DNA of 64,000 nucleotides from Anoxybacillus amylolyticus. Its GTDB lineage: Bacteria; Bacillota; Bacilli; Bacillales; Anoxybacillaceae. This document shows positions 1 to 11,581 of this stretch, in pieces. The stretch is from positions 601,001-665,000 of the forward strand of contig NZ_CP015438.1 of the NCBI RefSeq assembly GCF_001634285.1, given 5' to 3'. The position numbers and the translations under genes were made by a program. The notes below the pieces were generated by a model that worked only from the letters and a program-made list of their open reading frames with translations, was not told the origin of the DNA and made no database searches. Positions within the stretch are counted from its first letter, which is position 1; every line of letters starts with the position of its first letter.

Positions 1-68
1 GAAAATATCCCTCTCGTGGCAGTATTTTCGGCATACGCTTTAAGAGAGGGGCGGGGGAGAGGATTAGC

Positions 69-1376
69 GTGAGTGAATCATCATATCGGTTAGAAACAAT
101 TGCGGTTCATGGGGGATTGCAGCCAGATCCGGTAACAGGGGCACGTGCTGTGCCGATTTATCAGTCGAATGCGTATCAGTTTGCGAATACGGAACATGCC
201 GCTAATCTTTTTGCCTTGAAAGAAGCGGGTTACATTTATACGCGCATTCATAATCCGACAGCCACAGTGTTTGAAGACCGAGTGGCGCAGCTAGAAGGTG
301 GAATTGGCAGCCTTGCCGTTGCGAGCGGAATGGCAGCTATTACGTTAGCGATTTTAAATATCGCTCATGCAGGGGATGACATCGTTTCTGCTTCCACCTT
401 GTACGGCGGCACGTACAATTTGTTGGCGAATACGTTGCCGAAATACGGCATTACGACCCATTTTGTCGATCCGTCTGATCCAGAAAATTTCCGGGCGGCA
501 ATTACGCCAAAAACGAAGGCAATTTTTGCGGAAACGATCGGCAATCCGAGCTTGCACGTGCTAGACATTGAAGCGGTGGCGGAAATTGCGCACGAAGCAG
601 GTATCCCGTTGATTATTGACAACACGTTTGCGACGCCGTACCTTTGCCGGCCAATTGAGCATGGGGCAGACATCGTCGTTCATTCAGCGACGAAATGGTT
701 GCTTGGGAATGGAACGACGCTCGGCGGCATTATTGTCGATGGCGGGAAATTTCACTGGAACTCACCAAAATTCCCAGGGTTTACGACACCTGACGAAAGT
801 TACCACGGGCTTGTGTATGCCGATTTAGGCGCGGCTGCCTATATTGTGAAAGCGCGCGTTCAATTGTTGCGCGATTTAGGACCAGCGATTAGCCCGTTTA
901 ACGCGTTTCAATTTAATCTAGGGTTAGAAACGTTGCACGTACGCATGAAAGAACATATTGCCAATACGAGAAAACTTGTTGAGTATTTAGATCAACATCC
1001 AGCGGTAGAATGGGTGCTTTATCCGGAACATGAACGGCATCCGGCAAACGAATTAGCGAAAAAATATATGCCAAAAGGAGCTGGGGCAGTGGTTGTCTTT
1101 GGCATTAAAGGCGGGCGAGAAGCAGGGGTTGCGCTTATTAACAACGTGAAACTTTGGTCGCATGTGGCGAACGTTGGCGACGCGAAAAGTTTAATTATTC
1201 ACCCAGCAAGCACAACGCATCAACAACTAAGCGCAGAAGACTTAAAAGCATCCGGCGTGACAGAAGATATGATTCGTTTATCAGTCGGAATCGAAAACGT
1301 GGACGATTTAATCGAAGACTTAGAACAAGCGATCGAAGCGGCGACAGGTGTGCGGTCGATGTATTCGCGAGTGTAG
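69..1376 (+). CDS. metY: O-acetylhomoserine sulfhydrylase family PLP enzyme
   Basis: A 435-residue Cys/Met-metabolism PLP enzyme, cytoplasmic. The family makes homocysteine (or methionine) from O-acetylhomoserine and sulfide (or methanethiol). Lys209 in the HSATKW motif should form the PLP aldimine. Length and the early TIAVHGG and YTRIHNPT motifs fit O-acetylhomoserine aminocarboxypropyltransferases better than MetB/MetC. The GTG start is set by a GGGGGAGAGG site at 53-62. A weak hairpin (arms 9-15 and 44-50) lies just upstream at the window edge. Closeness to metNIQ fits a methionine role. Exact substrate is inferred from family. Confidence 0.9.
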   Translation: MSESSYRLETIAVHGGLQPDPVTGARAVPIYQSNAYQFANTEHAANLFALKEAGYIYTRIHNPTATVFEDRVAQLEGGIGSLAVASGMAAITLAILNIAHAGDDIVSASTLYGGTYNLLANTLPKYGITTHFVDPSDPENFRAAITPKTKAIFAETIGNPSLHVLDIEAVAEIAHEAGIPLIIDNTFATPYLCRPIEHGADIVVHSATKWLLGNGTTLGGIIVDGGKFHWNSPKFPGFTTPDESYHGLVYADLGAAAYIVKARVQLLRDLGPAISPFNAFQFNLGLETLHVRMKEHIANTRKLVEYLDQHPAVEWVLYPEHERHPANELAKKYMPKGAGAVVVFGIKGGREAGVALINNVKLWSHVANVGDAKSLIIHPASTTHQQLSAEDLKASGVTEDMIRLSVGIENVDDLIEDLEQAIEAATGVRSMYSRV

Positions 1377-1378
1377 GT

Positions 1379-1419
1379 ATGAGAGGTGCTAGTTAGACTT
1401 TTCGACTAGCACCTCTCAT
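1379..1419. terminator. Convergent terminator hairpin after metY
   Basis: A perfect 15-bp stem (1379-1393 with 1405-1419) and an 11-nt loop. It ends metY and overlaps the stop codon of the minus-strand fragment at 1416, so it may serve both strands. T-tracts are weak on both sides. Confidence 0.7.
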
Positions 1420-1598
1420 TTGATTATGCGCATATTTATCACAATGACGTCTGGTACATGTATATGTACAAGAGTGTCTAGTGAATCAAGACAAGAAACA
1501 GAACCGATAACCGTTAGGCTACTTTCATTTTCTAACAATTTTTTCAAACCAAGCAAATAAATAGGATCAGAATCAACAAGCAATGTACGAATAACCAT
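1416..1598 (-). pseudogene. Truncated response-regulator receiver domain
   Basis: The 60-residue product starts like a NarL/LuxR-type receiver: strand 1 VIRTLLVDSD, helix GLKKLLENE and strand 3 PDVIVINMR. It stops right after strand 3, at the metY terminator, so half the receiver and all of any output domain are missing. The phosphoacceptor position reads Asn (VINM) where active receivers have Asp, and the acidic pair is DSD. A likely SD (AGGGGAAAT) precedes the ATG. It is either a decayed gene or a small phosphorylation-dead protein; decay is likelier. Confidence 0.55.
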
Positions 1599-1651
1599 AC
1601 CATTTCCCCTCTACTATTTTTCACTAAATTTTACTTCATTAAATAAACTTT

Positions 1652-1797
1652 GGGATCTTCACCAAAAGTTGTACTTGACTGTTTCAAAACATGTGATCTT
1701 TCCTTCTGTAAGGAAAAATCAGTAAATCAAAGGTTTTCATACAGGGTGACACGAGAAAAAGCCTCACTTGTCAAGTACACGTTATGGTGATGAATCG
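1652..1797. mobile_element. Degenerate MITE-like element, possibly ISL3-type ends
   Basis: Imperfect inverted repeats bound ~146 bp with no ORF. The left end reads TTCACCAAAAGTTGTACTTG and the right end, reverse-complemented, reads ATCACCATAACGTGTACTTG. The TCACC start of each arm resembles ISL3-family termini as I remember them. No clear target duplication is visible, so this may be an old remnant. Confidence 0.4.
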
Positions 1798-1838
1798 ATA
1801 ATCAACATTCGTGGAAAAACATTTTAAAAATTTTTTTA

Positions 1839-1868
1839 TTGACACTTTCTTTTTGTCGGTGATACAAT
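1839..1868 (+). promoter_or_regulatory. Sigma-A promoter of the metNIQ leader
   Basis: TTGACA at 1839-1844 and TACAAT at 1863-1868 with an 18-bp spacer, about 65 bp before the S-box. No better promoter lies between it and the riboswitch. Confidence 0.7.
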
Positions 1869-1934
1869 CACATTCGTAGTTAAAAAAACTCTTAAATGTG
1901 TTAAAACGTTAACTGAATAAAGCGGTGAAATGCG

Positions 1935-2040
1935 CTCTTATCAAGAGAGGTGGAGGGATGTGCCCGATGAAACCCGGCAACCGTCAGCGCTGCTGAAATG
2001 GTGCCAATTCACACAAAGCGTTTGCTTTGAGAGATAAGAG
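1935..2040 (+). promoter_or_regulatory. SAM-I (S-box) riboswitch
   Basis: The RNA opens with CTCTTATCAAGAGAGGTGGA and closes with GAGATAAGAG, forming the P1 helix. The conserved GATGAAACCCGGCAACC core is present. A terminator follows at 2058, as expected for SAM-dependent termination upstream of methionine transport genes. Confidence 0.95.
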
Positions 2041-2057
2041 ACAGAATGGATGATGAC

Positions 2058-2091
2058 GCCTTTCTGTTCTCTTGAGCAGAAAGGCTTTTTT
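2058..2091 (+). terminator. S-box expression-platform terminator
   Basis: GCCTTTCTG pairs with CAGAAAGGC (2058-2066 and 2077-2085), followed by six T. It lies between the aptamer and metN and should form when SAM is bound. Confidence 0.9.
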
Positions 2092-2112
2092 CATGGGAGG
2101 AAGGTGGAAAGT

Positions 2113-3138
2113 ATGATTACATTATCGAATGTCACGAAAATATATCAAGCTGCAAGCGGTGATGTAACGGCGGTTGATCACGTCAACTTGCACGTGGCAG
2201 AAGGGGAAATTTTCGGCATTATCGGCTATAGCGGCGCAGGAAAAAGTTCGCTCCTTCGCTTGTTGAATGGGCTAGAAAAGCCGACGAGCGGTGAAGTGAT
2301 TGTGGATGGAAAAAATATGGGGAAAATTAGCGGCAGTGAGTTGCGGCAAGCACGCCAGCAAATCGGCATGATTTTTCAACATTTTAATTTGCTTTGGTCA
2401 CGCACGGTGAGGGAAAACATTGCCTTTCCACTCGAAATTGCCGGCGTTCCGAAAGAAGAGCGACAAAAGCGGGTTGATGAACTGATTCAGCTCGTTGGGC
2501 TAGAAGGACGAGAGGATGCTTATCCTTCCCAATTGAGCGGTGGACAAAAGCAGCGTGTCGGCATCGCTCGCGCGTTAGCCAATCGTCCGAAAGTATTATT
2601 GTGCGATGAAGCGACATCAGCGCTCGACCCGCAGACGACCGATTCGATTTTAGATTTGCTTGTCGATATTAACCAGCGGCTCGGGCTGACGATTGTGCTC
2701 ATTACACACGAAATGCACGTCATTCGCAAAATTTGTGATCGTGTGGCAGTGATGGAAAATGGAAAAATCGTCGAAATGGGCGAAGTGTTGCAAGTATTCC
2801 GTAAACCAGAGCAGCCGATTACGAAGCGGTTTGTGAAGCAAGTGACGGAACCAGAAGAAACGAAAGAAGCGATGGTACAATTACTCGACCAATACCCGAA
2901 CGGAAAATTAGTGCAGCTTACGTTTGTTGGCGACTCTACCGAGCAACCGCTCATTACCCAGCTCATTCGCCAATTCGATTTAACCGTCAACATTTTGCAA
3001 GGAAAAATTTCGCAAACGCATCACGGTTCATATGGTGTGTTGTTTATCCATATGGATGGGGCAGACGAAGACATTGAGAGAGCGCTCGCTTTCATTCGCC
3101 AGCAACAAGTCGAAGTGGAGGTGATGACGAATGAATAA
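2113..3138 (+). CDS. metN: Methionine ABC transporter ATP-binding protein
   Basis: A 341-residue ATPase powering D/L-methionine import with MetI and MetQ, on the cytoplasmic face of the membrane. It has a Walker A motif (GYSGAGKSS, residues 38-46), signature LSGGQ near 141-145, Walker B LLCDEAT and a C-terminal NIL-type methionine-sensing domain from about residue 265. The ATG at 2113 follows GGGAGGAAGGTGG. A longer frame from 2050 would run through the riboswitch terminator and is rejected. It overlaps metI by 8 bp. Regulated by the S-box. Confidence 0.96.
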   Translation: MITLSNVTKIYQAASGDVTAVDHVNLHVAEGEIFGIIGYSGAGKSSLLRLLNGLEKPTSGEVIVDGKNMGKISGSELRQARQQIGMIFQHFNLLWSRTVRENIAFPLEIAGVPKEERQKRVDELIQLVGLEGREDAYPSQLSGGQKQRVGIARALANRPKVLLCDEATSALDPQTTDSILDLLVDINQRLGLTIVLITHEMHVIRKICDRVAVMENGKIVEMGEVLQVFRKPEQPITKRFVKQVTEPEETKEAMVQLLDQYPNGKLVQLTFVGDSTEQPLITQLIRQFDLTVNILQGKISQTHHGSYGVLFIHMDGADEDIERALAFIRQQQVEVEVMTNE

Positions 3139-3796
3139 CTTGTTTCCGAACATTCAGTGGGAAACGATTTGGGCGGCGACATCGGAAACGCTTTATATGA
3201 CGGGAATGGCGGTCGTTGCTACGTTTATATTAGGGATTATTCTCGGATTGTTATTGTTTTTAACATCGAAAGGGAACATTTGGGAAAATAAACTAGCGAA
3301 TACCATCATTTCTTCCGTCGTTAACATTTTTCGCTCCATTCCGTTTATCATTTTAATTATTTTGCTTATTCCGTTTACGAAAGTAGTAGTCGGCACAATT
3401 CTCGGGGCGAATGCAGCATTGCCGGCTCTCATCATCGGGGCAGCACCATTTTATGCGCGGATGGTCGAAATTGCCCTTCGTGAAATTGACAAAGGCGTCA
3501 TTGAAGCGGCGAAAGCGATGGGAGCGACGACAGCGCAAATTATTTGGAAAGTGCTTATCCCAGAATCACTGCCAGCGCTGATTTCTGGTATTACGGTAAC
3601 CGCGATTGCCCTTGTCGGGTATACGGCGATGGCGGGGGTTGTCGGAGCAGGCGGTCTTGGAAACTTAGCATATTTGGAAGGCTTTCAGCGCAACCATAAC
3701 GACGTAACATTTGTTGCGACTGTGCTCATTTTAGTTATTGTGTTTATCATCCAGTTTATTGGTGACTTTGTCACTTCTAAAATAGATAAAAGATAA
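3131..3796 (+). CDS. metI: Methionine ABC transporter permease
   Basis: A 221-residue inner-membrane permease with about five hydrophobic segments. The EAA loop (IEAAKAMGATTAQIIWKVLI) that docks onto MetN lies near residues 125-145. It carries methionine across the membrane in a MetN2-MetI2 complex. It is translationally coupled to metN by an 8-bp overlap and lies 20 bp before metQ. Confidence 0.95.
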   Translation: MNNLFPNIQWETIWAATSETLYMTGMAVVATFILGIILGLLLFLTSKGNIWENKLANTIISSVVNIFRSIPFIILIILLIPFTKVVVGTILGANAALPALIIGAAPFYARMVEIALREIDKGVIEAAKAMGATTAQIIWKVLIPESLPALISGITVTAIALVGYTAMAGVVGAGGLGNLAYLEGFQRNHNDVTFVATVLILVIVFIIQFIGDFVTSKIDKR

Positions 3797-3816
3797 AAAA
3801 TAGGAGGAAAAACAGC

Positions 3817-4641
3817 ATGAAAAAATGGATGGTTTTATTCGTCGCGGTACTCGTATTGGCGCTTGCCGCTTGCGGTAGCAACAATGCTAGCGGAGAAAAA
3901 GAAACAGGAAAATTAGTCGTCGGTGCTTCTAATGTACCGCATGCGGAAATTTTAGAGAAAGCAAAACCACTTTTAAAGAAAAAAGGTATTGACTTAAAAA
4001 TTGTGACATTCCAAGATTACATTTTGCCAAACAAAGCGTTAGCGGATAAAGAAATTGATGCGAACTATTTCCAACACATTCCTTATTTAGAAGCGCAGAA
4101 AAAAGAGTATGGCTATGATTTCGTTAACGCGGGTGGCGTGCATATTGAACCAATCGGCATTTATTCAAAAAAATATAAAAGCCTTGACGAGTTGCCAGAA
4201 GGCGCAACGATTATTATGAGTAACTCCGTCGCTGATCATGGCCGCATTTTATCGATGTTACAAGAGAAAGGACTAATTAAATTAAAAGACGGCGTAGACA
4301 AAACGAAAGCAACGGTCAATGATATTGTCGAAAATCCGAAAAAATTAAAATTTAAAACAGATGTAGACGCAGGTCTTTTACCGCAAATTTATAAAAATAA
4401 CGAAGGCGATGCGGTCGTGATTAACGCGAACTATGCATTAGATGCAGGATTAAATCCAGCAAAAGACCCAATTGCCGTCGAATCGCCAAAAAATAACCCA
4501 TATGTAAACATCATTGCTGTACGCAAAGGCGACGAAAATCGTAAAGAAATTAAAACATTAGTAGAAGTATTGCAATCAAAAGAAATTCAAGACTTTATTA
4601 AAGAAAAATATAAAGGTGCTGTCATTCCAGCCGCACAATAA
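3817..4641 (+). CDS. metQ: Methionine-binding lipoprotein
   Basis: A 274-residue NlpA-family substrate-binding protein anchored to the outer face of the membrane. The signal peptide ends in lipobox LAAC with lipidated Cys19. Family features include the VVGASNVPHAEIL start of the mature domain and an ANYFQH segment. The ATG follows AGGAGG by a normal gap. Last gene of the S-box operon, with a strong terminator 18 bp after the stop. Confidence 0.95.
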   Translation: MKKWMVLFVAVLVLALAACGSNNASGEKETGKLVVGASNVPHAEILEKAKPLLKKKGIDLKIVTFQDYILPNKALADKEIDANYFQHIPYLEAQKKEYGYDFVNAGGVHIEPIGIYSKKYKSLDELPEGATIIMSNSVADHGRILSMLQEKGLIKLKDGVDKTKATVNDIVENPKKLKFKTDVDAGLLPQIYKNNEGDAVVINANYALDAGLNPAKDPIAVESPKNNPYVNIIAVRKGDENRKEIKTLVEVLQSKEIQDFIKEKYKGAVIPAAQ

Positions 4642-4658
4642 AAAAGCGCAGGAGGTTA

Positions 4659-4690
4659 GAACAGAGGCGATTTTGCCTCTGTTCTTTTTT
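4659..4690 (+). terminator. Terminator of metNIQ
   Basis: GAACAGAGGC and GCCTCTGTTC form a perfect 10-bp stem with a GATTTT loop, followed by six T. Confidence 0.92.
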
Positions 4691-4729
4691 AGTGGGAAAT
4701 CCTGATAGAAAAGCGATTTTTTAGCCATA

Positions 4730-4751
4730 CTAACATCGAACTTCATGTTAG
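4730..4751 (+). promoter_or_regulatory. Operator-like palindrome before the CMD gene
   Basis: CTAACAT and ATGTTAG, perfect 7-bp arms around an 8-nt centre, end right at the SD of the downstream gene. It has no T-tract, so a repressor site or an SD-occluding hairpin is more likely than a terminator. No regulator is identified. Confidence 0.35.
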
Positions 4752-4766
4752 AAAGGGGTTATATTG

Positions 4767-5132
4767 ATGGATAAGCAAATGCACCGTTCCTCGACGGAAG
4801 CGGCTTTACGGCGTTACAAGGAAGGATTAGGAGCGTTTACGAATAAACTTCCGGAGGTTGCAAAGCAATTTCAAGCGTTTACGGAAGTTTGTTTTCAAGA
4901 AGGCGCGCTGTCAAAAAAAGAAAAACAGCTAATAGCTTTGGGCATTAGTTTAGCAACACAAGATGAATATTGTACCATTTATCATACAAAGGGGTGTCTG
5001 GATCAAGGGGCGACAGAGCAGGAAATTTTAGAAACATGCGGTGTTGCAGCAGCATTTGCTGGAGGCGCGGCCATGAGCCAAGCGGTAACACTTGTTCAAG
5101 AATGTATGAGTGAACTAGCAACAAAGCATTAG
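4767..5132 (+). CDS. Carboxymuconolactone decarboxylase (AhpD-like) family protein
   Basis: A 121-residue cytoplasmic protein with a YCTIYH motif (Cys69, His73) and the alpha-helical CMD fold signature around GATEQEILE. AhpD enzymes use a CxxC pair; here the second position is Tyr72, so a thiol-disulfide cycle would need Cys77 or an external thiol. Many short CMD proteins of this type have no assigned reaction. A TTG at 4764 is directly before the chosen ATG; GAAAGGGG at 4751-4758 supports 4767. Monocistronic, with its own terminator. Confidence 0.8.
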   Translation: MDKQMHRSSTEAALRRYKEGLGAFTNKLPEVAKQFQAFTEVCFQEGALSKKEKQLIALGISLATQDEYCTIYHTKGCLDQGATEQEILETCGVAAAFAGGAAMSQAVTLVQECMSELATKH

Positions 5133-5134
5133 AA

Positions 5135-5156
5135 GACTCCGGAAAGGAGTCTTTTT
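5135..5156 (+). terminator. Terminator after the CMD gene
   Basis: GACTCC and GGAGTC with a 5-nt loop, followed by five T. Confidence 0.85.
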
Positions 5157-5256
5157 CGCTTCCATTGCGCCAATATAATAAGGAAAAAACAATTCGTAAC
5201 CGTAGGGATTGGGCGGTTTCTATGTTTTCTTGAATGATCGGAAAAGATAGGTTCTT

Positions 5257-5303
5257 TCATTACATACTTTTGAAACTTTTTTGTTTAAAAAGTATTGTAA
5301 TGA
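5257..5303 (+). promoter_or_regulatory. Large palindrome upstream of sufCDSUB
   Basis: The arms TCATTACATACTTTTGAAAC (5257-5276) and GTTTAAAAAGTATTGTAATG (from 5283) are complementary over about 20 bp, with one bulge and one mismatch around a T-rich centre. It lies 38 bp upstream of the suf -35. With no G+C-rich stem or following T-tract it looks like an operator rather than a terminator. Confidence 0.5.
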
Positions 5304-5341
5304 GGTTAAATGGTTGATTAGCCTTTTCATTTGTTATAAGA

Positions 5342-5370
5342 TTGTAATGAGAATAAAATGAGAATACAAT
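5342..5370 (+). promoter_or_regulatory. Sigma-A promoter of the suf operon
   Basis: TTGTAA (5342-5347) and TACAAT (5365-5370) with a 17-bp spacer, about 58 bp before the sufC start codon. Confidence 0.65.
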
Positions 5371-5428
5371 AAGTGTGTAAAATCAGTCAATGAGATACAC
5401 AAACTTTTTACAATTGGAGGTATTTTTC

Positions 5429-6208
5429 ATGGCAGTGTTGACGATTCAAGATCTCCACGTATCTGTGGAAGGAAAAGAAATTTTAAAAGGGGTAAGTTTA
5501 GAGGTAAAAGGTGGCGAAATTCACGCCATTATGGGACCAAACGGAACTGGCAAATCGACGTTATCATCGGCGATTATGGGCCATCCAAAATATGAAGTGA
5601 CAAAAGGAAGCATCACGTTAGACGGGCAAGACGTATTGGAAATGGAAGTAGATGAGCGCGCTCGTGCAGGACTTTTCCTAGCGATGCAATATCCAAGCGA
5701 AATTAGCGGGGTAACGAATGCTGACTTTTTACGTGCAGCGTTAAATGCTCGACTTGGCGAAGGAAACGAAATTTCGCTCATGAAATTTATCCGTAAACTC
5801 GATGAAAAAATGACATTTTTGGAAATGAATCCAGACATGGCGCACCGCTATTTAAACGAAGGATTTTCCGGCGGGGAGAAAAAGCGGAACGAAATTTTAC
5901 AGCTAATGATGTTAGAGCCAAAAATTGCGATTTTGGATGAAATCGACTCTGGTCTTGACATCGACGCGCTAAAAATCGTATCAAAAGGCGTTAACGAAAT
6001 GCGTAGTAGCGACTTCGGCTGTTTGATCATTACCCACTACCAACGCTTGCTCAATTACATTACACCAGACTACGTGCACGTCATGATGCAAGGACGTATC
6101 GTTAAATCCGGCGGACCGGAGTTAGCGCACCGTTTAGAAGCAGAAGGATACGATTGGATTAAGAAAGAACTTGGCATTGAAGACGAAACTGTTGAGCAAG
6201 AAGTGTAA
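5429..6208 (+). CDS. sufC: Fe-S cluster assembly ATPase SufC
   Basis: A 259-residue soluble ABC-type ATPase that works with SufB and SufD as the Fe-S scaffold. Walker A is GPNGTGKST (residues 36-44), signature SGGEK about 147-151, and Walker B ILDEIDSGLD follows. The ATG at 5429 follows GGAGG at 5416-5420; a longer frame from 5390 lacks an SD. First gene of sufCDSUB, the essential Fe-S pathway in Bacilli. Confidence 0.97.
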   Translation: MAVLTIQDLHVSVEGKEILKGVSLEVKGGEIHAIMGPNGTGKSTLSSAIMGHPKYEVTKGSITLDGQDVLEMEVDERARAGLFLAMQYPSEISGVTNADFLRAALNARLGEGNEISLMKFIRKLDEKMTFLEMNPDMAHRYLNEGFSGGEKKRNEILQLMMLEPKIAILDEIDSGLDIDALKIVSKGVNEMRSSDFGCLIITHYQRLLNYITPDYVHVMMQGRIVKSGGPELAHRLEAEGYDWIKKELGIEDETVEQEV

Positions 6209-6223
6209 GCGTTAGGAGGACTT

Positions 6224-9181
<2,958 letters not shown>

Positions 9182-9204
9182 ATGACTTCAAGGAGGCGAA
9201 GGAA

Positions 9205-10602
9205 ATGGCGAAAAAAATGCCGGAAATCGGTGAATACAAGTATGGGTTCGCGGATAAAGACGTTTCTGTCTTCCGTGCCGAACGCGGATTGACGCGAGAG
9301 ATCGTTGAAGAAATTTCGCGGATGAAAAACGAGCCACAATGGATGCTTGAATTTCGCTTAAAAGCGTTAGATATTTTTTATAGCATGCCAATGCCGCAAT
9401 GGGGCGGCGATTTGTCGAGTTTAAATTTTGATGAAATTACGTATTATGTGAAACCATCGGAAAAATCAGGACGTTCTTGGGATGAAGTACCGGAAGAAAT
9501 TAAAGCGACGTTCGATAAACTTGGGATTCCAGAAGCAGAGCAAAAATATTTAGCTGGGGTATCGGCACAATACGAATCAGAAGTTGTTTATCATAACATG
9601 AAAGAAGACCTTGAAAAATTAGGGGTCATTTTCAAAGATACCGATTCGGCGCTAAAAGAGAACGAAGATATTTTCCGTGAACATTGGGCGAAAGTTGTTC
9701 CTCCGACAGATAATAAATTCGCGGCACTTAACTCTGCTGTTTGGTCGGGCGGTTCGTTTATTTATGTGCCAAAAGGCGTGAAAGTCGATACGCCTTTACA
9801 AGCGTATTTCCGCATTAACTCGGAAAATATGGGTCAGTTTGAACGGACGTTAATTATCGTCGATGAAGGCGCGCATGTCCATTATGTTGAAGGTTGTACG
9901 GCGCCAGTGTATACAACGAACTCACTCCATAGCGCGGTTGTTGAAATTATCGTGAAAAAAGGTGCGTATTGCCGGTATACGACGATTCAAAACTGGGCGA
10001 ACAACGTCTTTAACCTCGTGACGAAGCGGGCCGTTTGCGAAGAAAATGCGACGATGGAATGGATTGACGGAAACATCGGTTCGAAATTGACGATGAAATA
10101 TCCAGCGGTCATTTTAAAAGGCGAAGGCGCTCGTGGATTGACGCTGTCGATTGCGATTGCTGGAAAAGGACAGCATCAAGACGCAGGAGCGAAAATGATT
10201 CATTTAGCACCGAACACGTCCTCAACAATTGTTTCCAAATCAATTTCTAAACAAGGTGGAAAAGTGACGTATCGAGGCATCGTTCATTTCGGGCGCAAAG
10301 CATCTGGCTCACGTTCAAACATTGAGTGTGATACGCTCATTATGGATAACCAGTCAACATCAGATACGATCCCATATAACGAAATTTTAAACGACAACAT
10401 TTCGCTCGAACATGAAGCGAAAGTGTCGAAAGTGTCGGAAGAGCAATTATTCTATCTCATGAGCCGCGGCATTTCTGAACAAGAAGCAACAGAAATGATC
10501 GTCATGGGCTTCATTGAGCCATTTACAAGAGAACTTCCTATGGAATACGCGGTGGAAATGAACCGTTTAATCAAGTTTGAAATGGAAGGATCTATCGGTT
10601 AA
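9205..10602 (+). CDS. sufB: Fe-S cluster scaffold SufB
   Basis: A 465-residue scaffold protein of the SufBCD complex. The beta-helix core and [10 protein letters not shown] segment near the C-terminus match the family, and length equals the usual Bacillus SufB. The ATG at 9205 follows AGGAGG at 9191-9196; an upstream in-frame ATG at 9127 lies inside sufU and is rejected. Last gene of the operon. Confidence 0.96.
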   Translation: MAKKMPEIGEYKYGFADKDVSVFRAERGLTREIVEEISRMKNEPQWMLEFRLKALDIFYSMPMPQWGGDLSSLNFDEITYYVKPSEKSGRSWDEVPEEIKATFDKLGIPEAEQKYLAGVSAQYESEVVYHNMKEDLEKLGVIFKDTDSALKENEDIFREHWAKVVPPTDNKFAALNSAVWSGGSFIYVPKGVKVDTPLQAYFRINSENMGQFERTLIIVDEGAHVHYVEGCTAPVYTTNSLHSAVVEIIVKKGAYCRYTTIQNWANNVFNLVTKRAVCEENATMEWIDGNIGSKLTMKYPAVILKGEGARGLTLSIAIAGKGQHQDAGAKMIHLAPNTSSTIVSKSISKQGGKVTYRGIVHFGRKASGSRSNIECDTLIMDNQSTSDTIPYNEILNDNISLEHEAKVSKVSEEQLFYLMSRGISEQEATEMIVMGFIEPFTRELPMEYAVEMNRLIKFEMEGSIG

Positions 10603-10614
10603 TTGTTTAAACAT

Positions 10615-10648
10615 CCGGTCATTCGTGAAAGCGAATGACCGGTTTTTT
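10615..10648 (+). terminator. Terminator of sufCDSUB
   Basis: CCGGTCATTCG and CGAATGACCGG, a perfect 11-bp stem with a TGAAAG loop, followed by six T. Confidence 0.93.
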
Positions 10649-10694
10649 ACATCTTTTACTGAGAGTATGGTATGATGAAAATAAGGTGATGAAG

Positions 10695-11543
10695 ATGATT
10701 TATATCGGACTTACTGGCTGGGGGGATCATAACAGCCTTTATCCGTCAAGGTTGTCTGCGAAAGAAAAATTGCAACACTATGCGGCGCATTTTCCAACGG
10801 TGGAAGTGGATTCGTATTTTTATGCCATTCAACCGAAGCAAAATGTTGAAAAGTGGGTGAAGGAAACGCCTGCGTCGTTTCGCTTTGTCGTAAAAGCATA
10901 CCAAGGGATGACCGGACATGAACGTGGGACAATTCCATACGAAAGCAAAGAGGATATGTTTGCTGCGTTTTTAACGTCGATTGCGTCATTTATGGAAGCG
11001 GGAAAGTTAGCCATGGTGCTCTTTCAGTTTCCGCCATGGTTTGACTGTCGAAGGGAGCATGTCGCTTATTTGCGCTGGTGTCGGGAGCGGATGGGAGAGG
11101 TACCGGTTGCTCTTGAGTTTCGTCACCGGTCGTGGTTTTCGCCCCCTTTTTATGAAAAAACGTTGCAATTTATGCGCGACGAACGGTGGATTCATACGAT
11201 TTGTGACGAGCCGCAAGCTGGCGAAGGCTCTATTCCGACGGTATTATGTCCGACCGATCGCGATAAAACGTTAATTCGGCTGCACGGTCGAAACGTATAC
11301 GGCTGGAACAAAGCGACGAGCGGGGAAAATTGGCGAGCCGTTCGCTATTTATATCGATATAATGAACACGAGTTGCGTGAATGGGTGGCGCATATTCGCA
11401 AATTAGAAACGCAAACGACGGATCTTTACATCTTGTTTAACAATAACTCTGGTGGAGATGCGGCGGATAACGCCAAACAACTGATGTTGTTACTTGGCAT
11501 AGAATATACCGATTTAGCACCAAGGCAGCTAGATTTATTTTAG
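10695..11543 (+). CDS. yunF: DUF72 family protein YunF
   Basis: A 282-residue DUF72 protein with a TIM-barrel-like fold and no established reaction. Family marks are YIGLTGWGD at the start, VEVDSYFYA, and the FNNNSGG segment near the C-terminus. AAGGTG at 10684-10688 supports the ATG at 10695; the longer frame from 10635 would start inside the suf terminator. It heads a yunF-yunE-yunD-yunC run conserved with B. subtilis. Confidence 0.85.
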   Translation: MIYIGLTGWGDHNSLYPSRLSAKEKLQHYAAHFPTVEVDSYFYAIQPKQNVEKWVKETPASFRFVVKAYQGMTGHERGTIPYESKEDMFAAFLTSIASFMEAGKLAMVLFQFPPWFDCRREHVAYLRWCRERMGEVPVALEFRHRSWFSPPFYEKTLQFMRDERWIHTICDEPQAGEGSIPTVLCPTDRDKTLIRLHGRNVYGWNKATSGENWRAVRYLYRYNEHELREWVAHIRKLETQTTDLYILFNNNSGGDAADNAKQLMLLLGIEYTDLAPRQLDLF

Positions 11544-11581
11544 TCCAGCGTTTGGAGAAAAAGTGTAATGGGGATGAGGAT

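Noticed and set aside
1..62. Hairpin before metY considered as the end of an S-box
   Set aside because: No conserved S-box core is visible in the window and no T-tract follows the hairpin; the aptamer, if any, would lie outside the window.
2050..2112. Longer metN start at 2050
   Set aside because: It would translate the riboswitch terminator and has no SD; 2113 has a strong SD and matches family length.
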